From Schistosoma mansoni (taxonomy: Eukaryota > Platyhelminthes > Trematoda > Strigeidida > Schistosomatidae), in the NCBI RefSeq assembly GCF_000237925.1, contig NW_017386009.1, positions 124,001 to 188,000 on the forward strand: a stretch of DNA of 64,000 nt, given 5' to 3'. Both the position numbers and the translations under genes were made by a program. Numbering within the stretch: position 1 is the stretch's first letter; each line of letters starts with the position of its first letter. The notes under the pieces were generated by a model. That model was not told the DNA's origin. It made no database searches and saw only the letters and a program-made list of their open reading frames with translations. Positions 12,801 to 23,770 of the stretch are shown one piece after another.

Positions 12801-12958
12801 TACTTTCCATGACTCATAAACGAATGTTGAAATCAACCCGACAAAACTTCGTTCTTTATGGCCACATAGGTGGTTCATTCACTTTTTTTAAATATGACAT
12901 GGCATACTTTGCACTAAACATTTGTATCTTTACAACCATACATAATTACATAACATTG
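9860..12958 (+). CDS. TSP-B, tetraspanin, 3' end lost in N gap
   Basis: Surface tetraspanin of the TSP-2 type. Exons: 9860-9925, 9989-10177, 10235-10309, 10364-10459, 10507-10602, all ending in phase 0 with GT-AG introns of 63, 57, 54 and 47 bp. Residues 1-174 are visible. Transmembrane segments 1-3 fall at about 12-32, 50-74 and 86-104. The large extracellular loop has CCG at residues 145-147 and IPTSC ending at Cys165. The final exon (second Gly-Cys, transmembrane segment 4, tail) is expected within the N run, because in the right-arm copy it lies immediately beyond the position where the gap begins. The start codon is chosen because it gives a 22-residue first exon like TSP-D. The last intron holds RTE debris at 11870-12170 and the 10738-11127 insertion. 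Confidence 0.85.
10738..11127. mobile_element. Left-arm-specific insertion, repeat family unknown
   Basis: About 390 bp absent from the matching place in the right arm (near 45065-45115). Its distal part (about 11008-11115) resembles 21820-21935 and 35075-35200, sharing GAGGTGTGACTTCGAAG and CATCAACGTTGATGG. It is therefore a dispersed repeat, but I cannot assign it to a class. Confidence 0.5.
11480..11570 (+). repeat. Decayed H2-like vestige
   Basis: Matches the right-arm vestige at about 44685-44765 and contains an H2-tail-like GTGGTCTGACATTGATC. It predates the duplication because both arms have it. Confidence 0.45.
11870..12170 (-). mobile_element. SR2-like RTE LINE, 5' UTR and start of endonuclease
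   Basis: On the reverse strand, the RTE 5' UTR (GGAGGAGGGTTGGGCATG-type block, then CGCTAACCAGAAAAAATTATTC) runs into the start of the endonuclease frame (TWSIRTM). The right-arm counterpart is 44035-44365. The element ends inside the endonuclease. Confidence 0.75.
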
Positions 12959-13158
12959 NNNNNNNNNNNNNNNNNNNNNNNNNNNNNNNNNNNNNNNNNN
13001 NNNNNNNNNNNNNNNNNNNNNNNNNNNNNNNNNNNNNNNNNNNNNNNNNNNNNNNNNNNNNNNNNNNNNNNNNNNNNNNNNNNNNNNNNNNNNNNNNNNN
13101 NNNNNNNNNNNNNNNNNNNNNNNNNNNNNNNNNNNNNNNNNNNNNNNNNNNNNNNNNN
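12959..13158. other. Assembly gap (200 N)
   Basis: A run of exactly 200 N, probably a placeholder of unknown true length. Flanks align to right-arm positions 42857 and about 39640, so as much as 3.2 kb of homologous sequence, including the last exon of TSP-B, may be missing. Confidence 0.95.
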
Positions 13159-13450
13159 CTGACACAACAGATTGAAAAGTTTTCACTTCCAGGACTGTTG
13201 ATTGAGATATTTCTACCAACGGAGGCATCTGTATAGTTTGTAAATGTTTGAAGCCTCGTAATGAAACGAGCATCGTCCATATTCATAAAAAAATTTTACA
13301 TAACCTATACACCAACCATTTAAGGACTATTTGGACTTCGCTATAGCGCTGCCTTCCATCATGTTTATCAGGTTGAGTGGAATCGTGAAACAATAATTCT
13401 GAATAACAAACTAGCTTATCGTTTCCAACTAAATTTTTGAGTACTATCAC
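13159..13450 (-). other. Open segment shared with the right arm
   Basis: The reverse strand has open stretches (VSVIVLKNLVGNDKLV, LLFHDSTQPD) that recur at 39330-39460 on the other arm with few amino-acid changes, and a second one starting MNMDDARFIT that runs toward the gap. Conservation of frame in both arms could mean a decayed or real gene on the strand opposite TSP-B. The family is not recognised. Confidence 0.3.
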
Positions 13451-13539
13451 ACTCACTGAATTCAATGATATCAGTTCTTCCTTGAAATCTTCGGAGATGG
13501 CTGTTTCTCGATATACTTGTTGTATTACATGCTTTCCCT

Positions 13540-15000
13540 CAAATGTTGAGGTCGTCATAATCCATTCAATCACCAAGAAAAGAAGGGGAGAGCAGACAGC
13601 CTTGTCTGACTCAAGTCATCACTTGGAATGCCTCTGTAAGCTGTTCTCTATGCAAGACTTTCACAATCTTATCAGCAACTCCAAAATGTCGAAGAACTTT
13701 CCATAATGTTCTACTGTCCCCACTGTCAAAGCCTTCTCATGGTCAATGAATTTTATGTATAGTGATGAATTCCACTCAACTGATTGTTTATCCGTAGTGT
13801 CGTGATTCGGTCTGTGCACGACCGGTCCTTACGGAATCCAACCTGTTGATCTCCAAGTCAGGCGTCTACTGTATCGTTCATCCGGTTCAGCAACACTCTG
13901 TTGAAAACCTTTCCTGGCACTGACAACAAATTGATGCCTCTGTGGTTATCATATTTGCTCAGATGTCCTTTCCTCGGTATCTTGACGAGATCTCCTTCTT
14001 TCCAGCCTGTCGCTGGCACTTGCTCCTCCTCTCAAATCTTCTTGAATAGAAGGTGAAGCATGTTTGTTGTTACTTCAATGTCTGACTTCAGTGCTTCAGC
14101 TGGCATATTGTCATGCCCTACTGCTTTCCTATTCTTGATTTGTCTGATTTCCATCCTCATATCTTCGATCGTCAGTGGAGTGACATCTATAAAAAGGTCT
14201 TTTTGTGCTGCTTCGATGTCCAGTGGATTCAATGGAGCTGGTCTATTCAGCAGTTTATTGAAGTATTCTGCCCTATTTTTCCTCTGTTCTTGAATTTCCG
14301 TAATTGTATTTTCTTCTTTGTCCTTGATGAGTCTCTCTGGTTTACTACATCTCCCCGCTAGTTTCTTCGTCGTTTCATAAGGTTGTTCTGTATTTCCTTC
14401 TCTTTCAGCTTTTTCTGCCGTCGTTGCTAGTTTTTCCATGTAATTCTACTTGTCAGTTTTAACGTTCTTCCTCACTTGTTTGTTTACTTCTCAGTACTCT
14501 GCTTGTACCTTGATTTTCACTGTTCTAGTTCGGCTGTTGTTAATTGCTGTCTTCGTGTTCTTCCTTTCTTGAATCTTATCGAGGGTTCCCATACAGATCC
14601 ATTCCTTATGATAATGTTTCTTGTGACCAAGAACCTCCTGACACGTTGAAGTTAGTGCTTCTTTGACTTATTTCCAATTATCCTCCATAGTAGTTTCTTC
14701 TTCTTTCATTAGATCCTGTAAAGCTTGGAGCGTGTTGTTGAGAGTTATCTTGAATTGGTTGAGTTTGTTAGTATTTCAAAGGAGGACTGTATTGAACCTT
14801 TGTAATGATGTTTGTCCAGTTGTCCAGTGATTCTTTAGCTTAAGTTTCATCTTGACCACAACCAGCTGTTGATATGAAGCTATTTCAGCTCCTCTCCTAG
14901 TTCTCACATCTTCTATTGTTCTTCGGAATTTTATACACATCTCAGTCGATAAGTTAGACGGTTCGATAGGAATTAATGGTGTACGGTAATCAATGAAGTA
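13540..15000 (-). mobile_element. SR2-like RTE LINE, internal fragment (RT and linker)
   Basis: Reverse-strand LINE copy. From its 5' side: the end of the endonuclease (EDVRTRRGAEIA, with the usual SDH replaced), linker LKLKNHWTTGQTSLQRFNT, the segment with LLNRPAPLNPLDIEAA, the start of the RT (AVGHDNMPAEALK), and an RT end piece (EWIMTTSTFEGKH). Much of the frame is interrupted. Neither the 5' UTR nor the 3' tail is attached. I found no counterpart in the right arm, so it looks arm-specific. Confidence 0.8.
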
Positions 15001-15369
15001 ACACACTTGAGTAATCAAAAGCACTTTCCAAACTACTATTTAAATTATTTCGAGATAAAGGATACTGTACAGAAATGTACTTGATTAGGCCTTTGCATAA
15101 GCACATACTAGTGTTTGATTATTTTTCCTAGTTAAATAAGTTCAGTGAATGAATGAGCATCCAAATGAATCATTCAAAACCAACAAAGTTCACTCAATAT
15201 TGGCTTACTTTTTGATGGTATCTATTACCATATCTGCTTGATTGTCATCTCAGTAGTTGATACACATTATAATCATTATCATTAACATTTATACTGTAAA
15301 CAAAATATTATCAGCACTATTCAAAATTAAATAACACACTCTATTTTGAAGCATGTCAAACTGAGATCT

Positions 15370-15720
15370 ATATTGAGAAGGGGTTTCGTGGAGATTTCAG
15401 TGTTTTTCATTGTTGAAATCATGAGTCAATTGAAGATAGACCACCATGGAAAACCTGGAATTACTGGACTGCCGTTTCGTTCTACTATGGAACTCTTCAG
15501 CAGTGCGCATCCACGATCTCGCCTCGCGAGATTCGATTGGATGCCGGCTCAGTGATCTATCGGTTAAGTGCTCTGGCGCGAGACTGGTAGGTCCTGGGTT
15601 CGAATCTCGCGAGCCGAGGTCCTGCACGCCCATTCCTGCAATAGAACGAAACGGCCGTTCAGTGCTTCCAGGCATTCCATAGTGGTCTAGCTTCAATTGA
15701 CTCATGATTTCAACTATGAG
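15370..15720 (+). mobile_element. H2 foldback element with hammerhead on both halves
   Basis: An inverted H2 3' half (about 15370-15530) is joined to a forward tRNA-like head (CCGGCTCAGTGATCTATCGG, B box near 15598) and a forward 3' half (about 15620-15720), so the ends form inverted repeats of about 130 bp. Both hammerhead copies carry core changes. Confidence 0.75.
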
Positions 15721-15959
15721 ATCTGTGTACCGGTTTGTTGTTATAAACCTTTTAGGCATACTTTTTTAAATTATAGACATTGATAGAGAATTACAACAAA
15801 AGAGAAATATCAGCTTGCTACAATCCTTTCACTTCTATCTTCATCAAACTCACTTGATCCTCTGAAAAAGCTACTTTTGTCCCTATCCCAAAATCGGTAA
15901 GAGCTGCAATTATCGAAACAAGTAAATGCTACATACAAACATCACTAAAAATAAATCAT

Positions 15960-16205
15960 TACTTACTCACTTACTTATCTATTTACGCCTGTTACTCTAA
16001 ATGGAACATACGCCGCAGACCAGCAATCTCCAAACCACTCTGTTCTTGGCCTTCCTTTCTAGTTCTGTCCAACTTTTGTTCATTTTTCTCATGTCTGTCT
16101 TCATTCCTCGACGTAATGCGTTCTTTGGTCTTCCTCTTCTCCTTTGACCTTCAAGATTCCATGTGAGGGCTTGTCTTATGAAAAATAGATCATATTCATT
16201 CAAAA
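15960..16205 (-). mobile_element. SR2-like RTE LINE, 3' terminal fragment
   Basis: The reverse strand encodes [19 protein letters not shown] and a following ELERKAKNRVVWRLL stretch, the last part of the RTE polyprotein, followed by the GTAAGTAAGT-type tail at 15960-15985. It is a typical 5'-truncated LINE insertion. Confidence 0.8.
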
Positions 16206-17015
16206 TTTATGTATAAGTTACCAGATATATGATATTTCTCCAACGATTCCATAACTCAAATGTTCTAATCAATGAAGGTAACATGGCAATATCTCTTGTT
16301 ATACAAAGTTTCAGAGAGATGAATGGCTTTGCTCTTAGTAAAATTTCACTGTATTCTTCAAATATATTCTGTGATTTGATTCCATAGTTGAGCCAAAACT
16401 CCACCAAATACCTCGATTCGATAGATAAGAATGAAGTGAGCAAATCAAGAGGGATACAGAGACATCACTCATTACTAACAAACAATAGTACACGATATTG
16501 ATTTAGATTTAGATTTTTTTAATGCTGTGATGCATGATGTCTGATTTTTTTTTTACAAAATATGAGTCTAACTATCCTCATTCCAACTGAGATACAACAA
16601 TGTAGTAAATAGTTGTCGTGTGTAATGTTTTTCTATAACTGGATTCATGCACATTGCAGCCACTTTTATCTCTCTTCCATGTTGTCAATCAAAATGATGC
16701 TTCATCGTTTATTGAATGGATAAATGAATTGATCCAATCCAACCTACACAAGAAAAAATGTACTATTGATATGTAAATTTATTGGCGTTTACTTTTGTGT
16801 GTGTACATATACTACTAACTAGACAAGTCGTTTCTATTTTTCTATATTTTACATGAGTATTCTCATGTATCTGAGTGTTGAAATGAAGTGAATCGGTTGA
16901 TTTAAGTTGTCATAACAGAGGTATCAAATTATCGTTATCTCATTGATGAATAAAAAACAACACTAGATGGTATTTAATTATGTAATTCCTTAATAATAAA
17001 CATAACCAAGGGTAG
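16206..17015. other. No recognised feature
   Basis: About 0.8 kb of AT-rich arm sequence in which I see no gene or nameable repeat. Confidence 0.3.
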
Positions 17016-17017
17016 TA

Positions 17018-17120
17018 AGCAAAGATGGATAGTGACTGGAAGTGGGATCCAGTTTGACGCGCGTTTCGTCCTATCTGGGAATCGTCAGCTGGATGTACCT
17101 GCATCTCAGAGTTGATGTGT
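17018..17120 (-). mobile_element. H1 fragment with hammerhead
   Basis: Short reverse-strand H1 piece starting AGCAAAGATGGATAGTG and covering only the hammerhead part. Core CTGACGA and GAAAC are kept; stem II has one mismatch and the 3' arm of stem III is extended. Confidence 0.65.
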
Positions 17121-17394
17121 CACTTTTCTACTCATAGGGATATTATAAACAATATATTTCATATAATGAAATCTCTACTCCATGCTCAATTTAGCTGAGA
17201 CTACCAAGTCCAACATTGACAGTGTTATCTCTCTAAGGTTATGTTACTCAACATACTGATCCATGGCAGTGTAAACCGTACACAAGATCACCACATTGTC
17301 TGAGATGTTCACATTTCTGTCTACTCTCTACAGAAACAATGTGTAAACACTTTGAAATTCATGTACATAACATACCATACAGTGTGAAGATTAT

Positions 17395-17524
17395 AACCTC
17401 GGCCTGTAGCTCCTCCAGTTGCTACTGCCGGTCCCAAGCCCGGGTAAAGGAGGAGGGTTGGGCATGGGGTTGGCGACCCCATGTCGTAGAAAACCAACTC
17501 CCTAAACAACGCTGACCAGAAACA
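17395..17524 (+). mobile_element. RTE 5' UTR fragment alone, with target-site duplication
   Basis: About 130 bp of RTE 5' UTR only (CTGTAGCTCCTCC to CGCTGACCAGAAAC). It is flanked by AAGATTAT at 17387-17394 and 17525-17532. The right arm has the uninterrupted site near 38055-38063, so it inserted after the duplication. It has no LINE 3' end. Confidence 0.75.
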
Positions 17525-18129
17525 AAGATTATCAGAAACATTTGGATTATACTTTACGAATTGCTAGAAATGAAATACATTGCGCATTGGAAATCGATAG
17601 GTGAATGTTATGTTTTACGTTGAAAGATCATTACAGTACCCATACGTATAGTTATGAAGAAAGTTATTCATAGTAGTGAAGATAAACATCTGTATTCCCA
17701 GTTCTATCGAAAAACAACTAACTATCATATGCATTATTTGTATAGAAAATGAATATCCAGAACGATTGGTAGATAAGGATATAAAAATGGATTCAACGAA
17801 TCTGTAGCCACTGTGATAAGTAAACTAATTTACATGAACATCAGCTTCAGAAATAATACAACTGGAGATAGTTAACGATGAATGAAAGTCACTTCTGAAA
17901 CATCAGTTCTCATTTTCATTTTCAATAGCTTTCATGTTACTATTCTTCACTCGGACTATGCTTACCGATAATCTAAATGATATTCCTTCTTCATTAACCA
18001 CTTCATTGTGGATGAATTATTTCAATTATTTCTGTGAAGAATTGCCTACATAGGATGTCTCACACATTTTTGATCCAAGATTATTCATAAGCAATAGACT
18101 GCATGGTTATAAAAAACAAAGTGCTAATT

Positions 18130-19180
18130 AGAAACTTCAGAATGGACCACTTTATGAATATTTATGTCTAAAATCCCCCAAAGTTAGTAAAAACGTGTCA
18201 AAAGCATGAGGATTGCCTCTTCATCGAATAACTGAAACCTCTAGTCTCTCTCTCTCTTTCTCTTTACAATCATTGAATCTTCTAGTTTTCGGAACTGTCT
18301 CTCCAAGTGGCATAATCTTTATCCTTAAGGTTATATTTTTATTCACATGCTCTTTCTTAAATCATCCTTTTTCTAAACTGATGTTGCAAGAACGCATTCT
18401 AACAATTATCAGTTTTCATAGAGCTTTTGTTATCATTTGCGGTTACTTTTCACACATTATGTAACTACATCTTCAACTTCCTCATTTGTGCTTTAGTTTA
18501 TTTCGCTCGTTTTTTACCGGTTTCAAATAAACGTTGTTGCGTTTACCAAATATGCAATAACATTTTGAGTTTCTGTTTACACTCATGCAACTTTGAAAGT
18601 TTTCACCCAGTTACTATCATTTATAAGCTTGATTACCCCCAAAACAAATATCTTAGCAGAATATCAGGAACTCATTTATTTCGTGGATTATACTCAGCTG
18701 CTCACAACTGGAAGTTATAGAATCGATCAACAAAACGAAATAAGTTTAGGTACTTTATATCTCAAATGTCCTAAATAAATTGGATGAACATGTAGAGATA
18801 GATTATTGACAAGGAGATACATAACCGTTTGTTCTATGTTTGTCACGGAGATATATACCAGGATCCAGTCCAGAAGACTGTCAATGAACATTCTACCGAC
18901 TTGACGGTATAGGATGTTGTTGAGTTGAAACTGAACATCTTTGGCGGACAACAGTGGTGGTTCCTTGAATTTGTCTTTCGGTGAAGGACGTGTTTGAAAA
19001 TGGTGAAAATTTGTATTTTTTTCTTTTAAGGGGTTGCTGTAAGTAGTGATAATATATCAGATGAAACCATGAAACGATCGAAGTTGTTAACGTTTTCTAG
19101 TATCTGAATAAACTGAAAAGTGTCTTTTAAACTATGAAGAAATGATTTCTAGCGAATGGATTCCACTAAAAACCTTACGA
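18130..19180. other. Arm sequence without a recognised gene
   Basis: Partly matched by right-arm sequence at about 36590-37050. Several open stretches (for example 18427-18720) have no known motif and are not preserved in the other arm. Confidence 0.3.
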
Positions 19181-19184
19181 ATTT

Positions 19185-19630
19185 GAGAGATGGAAAATTT
19201 GAAAGCACTGGTCGGCCGTTTTGCCCTATTGTAGGACTCCTCAGCAGTGCGCATCCACAACCTCGCCTCTTACTTCGAGAGGCAAATCCAGGTGTTCTAG
19301 TGAGAAGCAGTGACCAGTGAACTTCAAACCACATCTGATGTGAGATAGGAAATCACTGAAGACAATTGTTGAACGTTTGCTCAACTTCGTGGATTGGTTT
19401 GAGTTCGAGGTTAACACCATGGGATGCCGGATCAGTGGTCTATCGTGTAAATGCTCTGGCGTGAGACTGGTAGGTCCTGAGTTCGAGGTCGTAGATGCGC
19501 AATGCTGAGGAGTCCCACAATAAGACGAAACGGTCATCCAGCGCCTCCAGGTTTTCCTCGGTGGTCTAGCTTCAATTGACTCACACTTTCAACTATGAAA
19601 ATACTAAATCTCCACAAAAAACCCTTTAGA
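19185..19630 (+). mobile_element. H2 foldback element, long form
   Basis: An inverted 3' half (19195-19265) is followed by the H2 5' segment (CACTGAAGACAATTGTTGAA near 19350), the tRNA-like head near 19425-19490, a hammerhead at about 19500-19550, and the H2 tail ending CTCCACAAAAAACCC. The core CTGAGGA is kept; stem II has a G-to-A-type change opposite GTCC. Confidence 0.75.
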
Positions 19631-19989
19631 TGGAAAATTGATCGTCGATGGGATAGGTCTGACAGAAAAATCAGGTTTGTGTAGTTTTGGTAGTCAATTT
19701 AAATAACTTAACTTGGATCCCCGAGGTCTTGGTTTATCATATGTTTGATTAATAATTCAACTCCTCTTCAAAGGATCATCTAAATTTTTTCTAATACATC
19801 TTTCTGTTGCTTCAGTCGTATTATCATCTAAGTTATCAAACTGGAATCTATCAGAATCGTCTAGAATCATTGAGAACGAAATCACTTAAAAATTCCCCTT
19901 CAAATAACCACTTCATCCTTGATATATGCTTCAAAGGGCTTTTTTTACATCCTAAAGTAAACTGTTATTGAATCCGATCAAACGTTTAA

Positions 19990-20095
19990 CATTCGTCCTA
20001 TTGTGGAACTCCTCAGTAGTGCACTTCAACTGACTTATGATCTCAACTCTAAAGAATTACTAAAATCTCCACACAACCACCTTCTGAAATATTAT
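19990..20095. repeat. Degraded H2 remnant
   Basis: Contains CGTCCTATTGTGGAACTCCTC and an H2 tail end with CTAAAATCTCCACACAACC, but the central part is missing. Confidence 0.5.
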
Positions 20096-20249
20096 TGAAC
20101 CTACTGAGCATCAAACCACTGATAATTTTCAAGTAATCACTGTATAACGTATATGAATAGGAAGTTTAATGGGTGGAAAGTTGAAAATACTCAATTTCCA
20201 ATCAGTGATTTTCCTACAAATATAGTTCATTAATAAATACTAACTAACT

Positions 20250-20540
20250 TACTTACATATTTACGTCTGTTACTGCGAATGGAGAATACGCCGCCGACGA
20301 GCATTCTCCAAACCACTCTGTCCTGGGACTTCCTATCTAGTTCTATCTAATTTTTGTTCATTCTTCTCATATTGTTAATCAATATTATGTCTAAGTCATT
20401 TTCACATAATTTTTATAGGCACCATAATTACTTTTAATTACCATGACTCGATTGTGTAAATTCAAATGTGACTATAACAATTATCACTAGGTAATGCATA
20501 AACATAGAGGTAACAGGCGTAAGTAAGTAACTAATGCATA
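20250..20540 (-). mobile_element. RTE 3' end remnants
   Basis: The reverse strand at 20250-20365 carries the 3' end of the RTE (tail, then sequence for the QDRVVWR region), and a second short GTAACAGGCGTAAGTAAGTA on the forward strand lies near 20508-20530. The right arm lacks this block. Confidence 0.6.
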
Positions 20541-20864
20541 AACATACATTCAAATAGTTTTAACTACTTACAATGACAAGATTTATACTACTATTGAATT
20601 TGATAGTCATATAAAGCTAAACCATACTGATGATGATGATGATTTGATTCATTTGAGTTTGATATCATGTAAGTTAACTTTGTTTGTGCATGGATTTCTA
20701 TTACAAAAATGCATAGTACAATGAATAAATTAATGAACACAAATCCTACTTCATTTTAGAACTTGACTTCAAATTGAAGGATTGATTCACCCACATCTAT
20801 TACCAGTACTAACATCGAACATCGAATATCATAGACAGGATCATCTTAGTGAATAATATTGAAA

Positions 20865-22659
20865 ATGTTATTGTCAAGTGAATCTTGGACTAAATTACTT
20901 ATCCTATGCAATTGTAGTTTTATAGTAAGTATCATTACATGTATACTCCTCATATGGTTCATTCTATCTTACTTACATAATATAGGCGTTCAGTATTGTT
21001 CTGTTAGCACTAGGAATTCAACCACAAATCACATTAAATCAATTCAGTTCTATTCTACACAGTGCTAAACCAATAATCTTCACGGTTGTCTGTATCTCAG
21101 GAGGTCTTGGTGTATTGGGATCATGTGTTGGAATTTATGGTTACTTGAAACAACGGAAAATGATCATATTTTTGGTAATGTGAACAAACGTATTTCACTT
21201 ATAACTCTGTTTAGAACATTTTTGTTTTGATTGTTGTGACTTGTATGTGGATCGGTATGGGAGTGAAATTAGCTGTAGCGGAAGACGAGGTTTGGTTCAC
21301 ATTTATTCAACTTAATTGATCCTGCTACACTAATCTTCATATGTTTATAGTTCCCCAAGTTAGCTAATAGCTCACTAAGTGCTGCTGTTAAAGAATATAC
21401 GACACAAACTGACTATCAAATGGAGCTTGACAAACTACAAACGAATGTAATTTATAATCAAACTCAAAACTCTGATGACCTGTTGTTTATAGTTTCACTG
21501 CTGTGGAGCAACTTCGTCCAAAGATTATAAAGCTCAATATAGGATAGTACAAATACCTTCTTCGTGTAAGTACAATTCAATCGCATTTTCCAAAGTAAGT
21601 CAATATTTAGTAAGTTTAAATCAAATAACTTACTTCTTTCACATGAAATAATAAATTTCCAACTGACTCACTAGGAGCAATTTGGGTCAACTCTCATGTG
21701 GAATAATTTTCTTCGTTCATAAACATATTTCCCTTCATTATCTTAAAGAGAGCAAGAACGAAGATCATTTCAGAATGATATGAATTCATTTTATTTCATT
21801 AGGTTGCCATCACTTGCTCAAAATGTAGACCATCAACGTTGATGATCTATGTCGAATGACTGGAGGCCTATTTCCGTAAAACGGTAACGGTATAATGAAC
21901 AAGCTAACTTCGAAGTCACACCTCGCAACCTCATTTTATTTAATTAGGTTCCCATCAGCTGGTCACGACCTAAAATATATGTACCATAATGTAGCCGATA
22001 TTTTAATAGAGTTAAATAAGGTCATAAAAATGGCTTATTTCGGATAAATAAACTTTGGGAGAGAATGTCTAGGAAACATTTGTCAACATGTTGCTAAGGT
22101 ATCCTCGATGTAGGATCGATCACAAAATGCTATTCATCTAGGCAACTACAATCATTAAAACCATTGAATTTTTCATAGTTGAGATTATGAATCAATAGAA
22201 ACTAGACCACCATGGAAAACCTGGAAGCACTACCTGGTCGTTTCATCCTATTGCGGGATTCCTCAGTGGTGTGCATCCACGATCCTCCCTCGCGAGATTG
22301 AAGTCGCTGTTGTCATTACTGACACTTCTTCAACAAACACAACAATAGACTCTTATCTAATACAACACAGTTCTGAATCGTTCACAATGTAAGAACCTTC
22401 ATAATGTTTTACATTTTCAAAATGATCCATTTACATTTACTGTAATATAAACATTTTTCTGGTTATCATTCCCATTGTATTTAAACATTTTCTTATCTTA
22501 TTTAAGGGATGTACAACAGTGTTAAGTGAATATACACAACATTATTTAAATATAATCATGTATCTATGTTTCATATTCGGTATTATTCAAGCGATCTATT
22601 TGATTATATCCATTATGAAAATACGTAAATTTGAAGATGGTAATTCTTTATCGGCATAA
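20865..22659 (+). CDS. TSP-C, complete tetraspanin, 224 aa
   Basis: Four-pass surface protein of the schistosome TSP-2 type, expected in the outer tegument membrane. Exons: 20865-20924, 20986-21174, 21215-21289, 21351-21446, 21493-21594, 22507-22659; introns 61, 40, 61, 46 and 912 bp, all GT-AG and phase 0. Transmembrane segments lie at about 11-29, 50-72, 84-101 and 190-212. The large loop (about 105-185) has CCG at 143-145, PSSC ending at Cys165 and Gly-Cys at 175-176, four cysteines in all. The short cytosolic tail ends SLSA. The ATG at 20865 is used; an in-frame TTG two codons upstream is not a eukaryotic start. The long last intron holds an H2 fragment. The gene is intact, and its copy is TSP-C' at 36152-34358. 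Confidence 0.92.
21790..21960 (+). repeat. Dispersed repeat bracketed by direct repeats, in TSP-C intron 5
   Basis: Imperfect direct repeats of about 25 bp (CATTTTATTTCATTAGGTTGCC and its close copy) lie at about 21793-21815 and 21931-21953, about 140 bp apart, bracketing a block related to the 10738-11127 insertion. Present also in the right arm (35056-35232). Confidence 0.45.
22180..22312 (-). mobile_element. H2 fragment in TSP-C intron 5
   Basis: Reverse-strand H2 3' half (tail and hammerhead region). The core is altered (CTGAGGAATCC, stem II weakened). It is shared with the right arm at about 34730-34850 and so predates the duplication or was spread by conversion. Confidence 0.7.
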
Positions 22660-22691
22660 ATGTCATATTATGATCAGAAGAAAGAAGACAT

Positions 22692-22728
22692 TCACACACA
22701 CTTACACACACACACACACACACACACT
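22692..22728 (+). repeat. (CA)n microsatellite
   Basis: Near-pure CA run just downstream of the TSP-C stop. The other arm has the matching (GT)n at about 34290-34326. Confidence 0.9.
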
Positions 22729-23029
22729 TGAACATTCAACAAGATTTCAAAGATGAATTTGAATCATTCCATTTTGAAAAAAAAACTGATCCCATATTGT
22801 CATTTGATCTTAATCAAATATACACCATTAGTATTATTACTGAATCTCTTGTTATTCTTATTTCAAATCAAAATGTTAATGGAACATAATAGAGAGGTTG
22901 TTTCAACTAGATATGGTCAATTTGGTTTTGAGCAGTGTTACTACGCGAAATCCATGTGGTCTTGTGAATGCGCTTATGTGAGAATATTTAGCCGCCTAAG
23001 AACACTTTATTGAAGCCATATAGGTTCAC

Positions 23030-23770
23030 GAATTTCTCATCATTTTCGTTCCATTCTGTAAGTCAGTCAATGTTGCCCCACGATGTCTTCGAGTCTAGTG
23101 TTCTTCATTCCAACTTTGGTATTCAGGTCTCCCATCAGAATGTTCGAGTCCCTTGCTGGGTATTTTTCAGCGATTGACTGCTGCCTATTGTGGAATCGAT
23201 TTTAAGTGTCTTCATTGTAATCGTTGGTAAGCGCATAGCATAGTATGACGTTCAATGTAATGTCATATTTCTTTATTTTAAAAGAGTCTTTGATGATATT
23301 GGGTGAATGTTTGGTTAGTATCGATGCAACTCCTTGTGTATGTGTGGCATTTCCTTTTTCATGGCCGGAGTAAAAACAGAAGCTTCCCAGAAGCTAGTAG
23401 TTGTTGTCCAACCTCCGTCCAATGTGTTTCACTGATTCCAAGTACCTTCTGATTGTATCTTCTCATTCCTGCGGCCGTTTGTATGGCGCTCTCCCAGTCT
23501 CCCACATTGTACAGAAATTCCATGTATCTAAATTATTGGTTTCTCTGGATGTCAGAAATACCTTCCGCTGAGTGAGGTATCATAACTCTACTAAATGAAA
23601 GCCTTCAAACACCCAGGGCTTAATTTAAATGGGTTCAAGACGATTTGTCTGGTTGGCGATATTTGAGCGATTTAGTTTTCTACCTGATTGGGTAGCCAAC
23701 ACCATGACCAAACCTCCTCCTTTATCCAGGCTTCCGGGCAGCGGTGATTGCGGAGGGGCTCCATGAGGAA
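23030..23770 (-). mobile_element. SR2-like RTE LINE, 5' UTR and endonuclease
   Basis: The reverse strand has the RTE 5' UTR (about 23600-23770), then the APE-type endonuclease start (NVQYVGDWESAIQT-like, near 23500-23530) through the region around the GDLNTKVG motif near 23120. Decayed by many changes. The counterpart in the right arm is 33000-33960 on the other strand. Confidence 0.75.

Noticed and set aside
12809-12958. Open frame MTHKRMLKST, also at 42855-43004 on the minus strand
   Set aside because: It is shared only because both lie in intron 5 of the TSP-B copies directly before the last exon; no splice or family support.
20859-21068. Single 69-residue open frame starting MKMLL
   Set aside because: It starts at a TTG and reads through intron 1; the spliced tetraspanin starting at 20865 explains the sequence.
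22753-23013. Open frame with a hydrophobic segment, repeated at 34104-34264
   Set aside because: Identical in both arms because it is 3' flank of TSP-C inside the near-identity tract; no evidence of translation.
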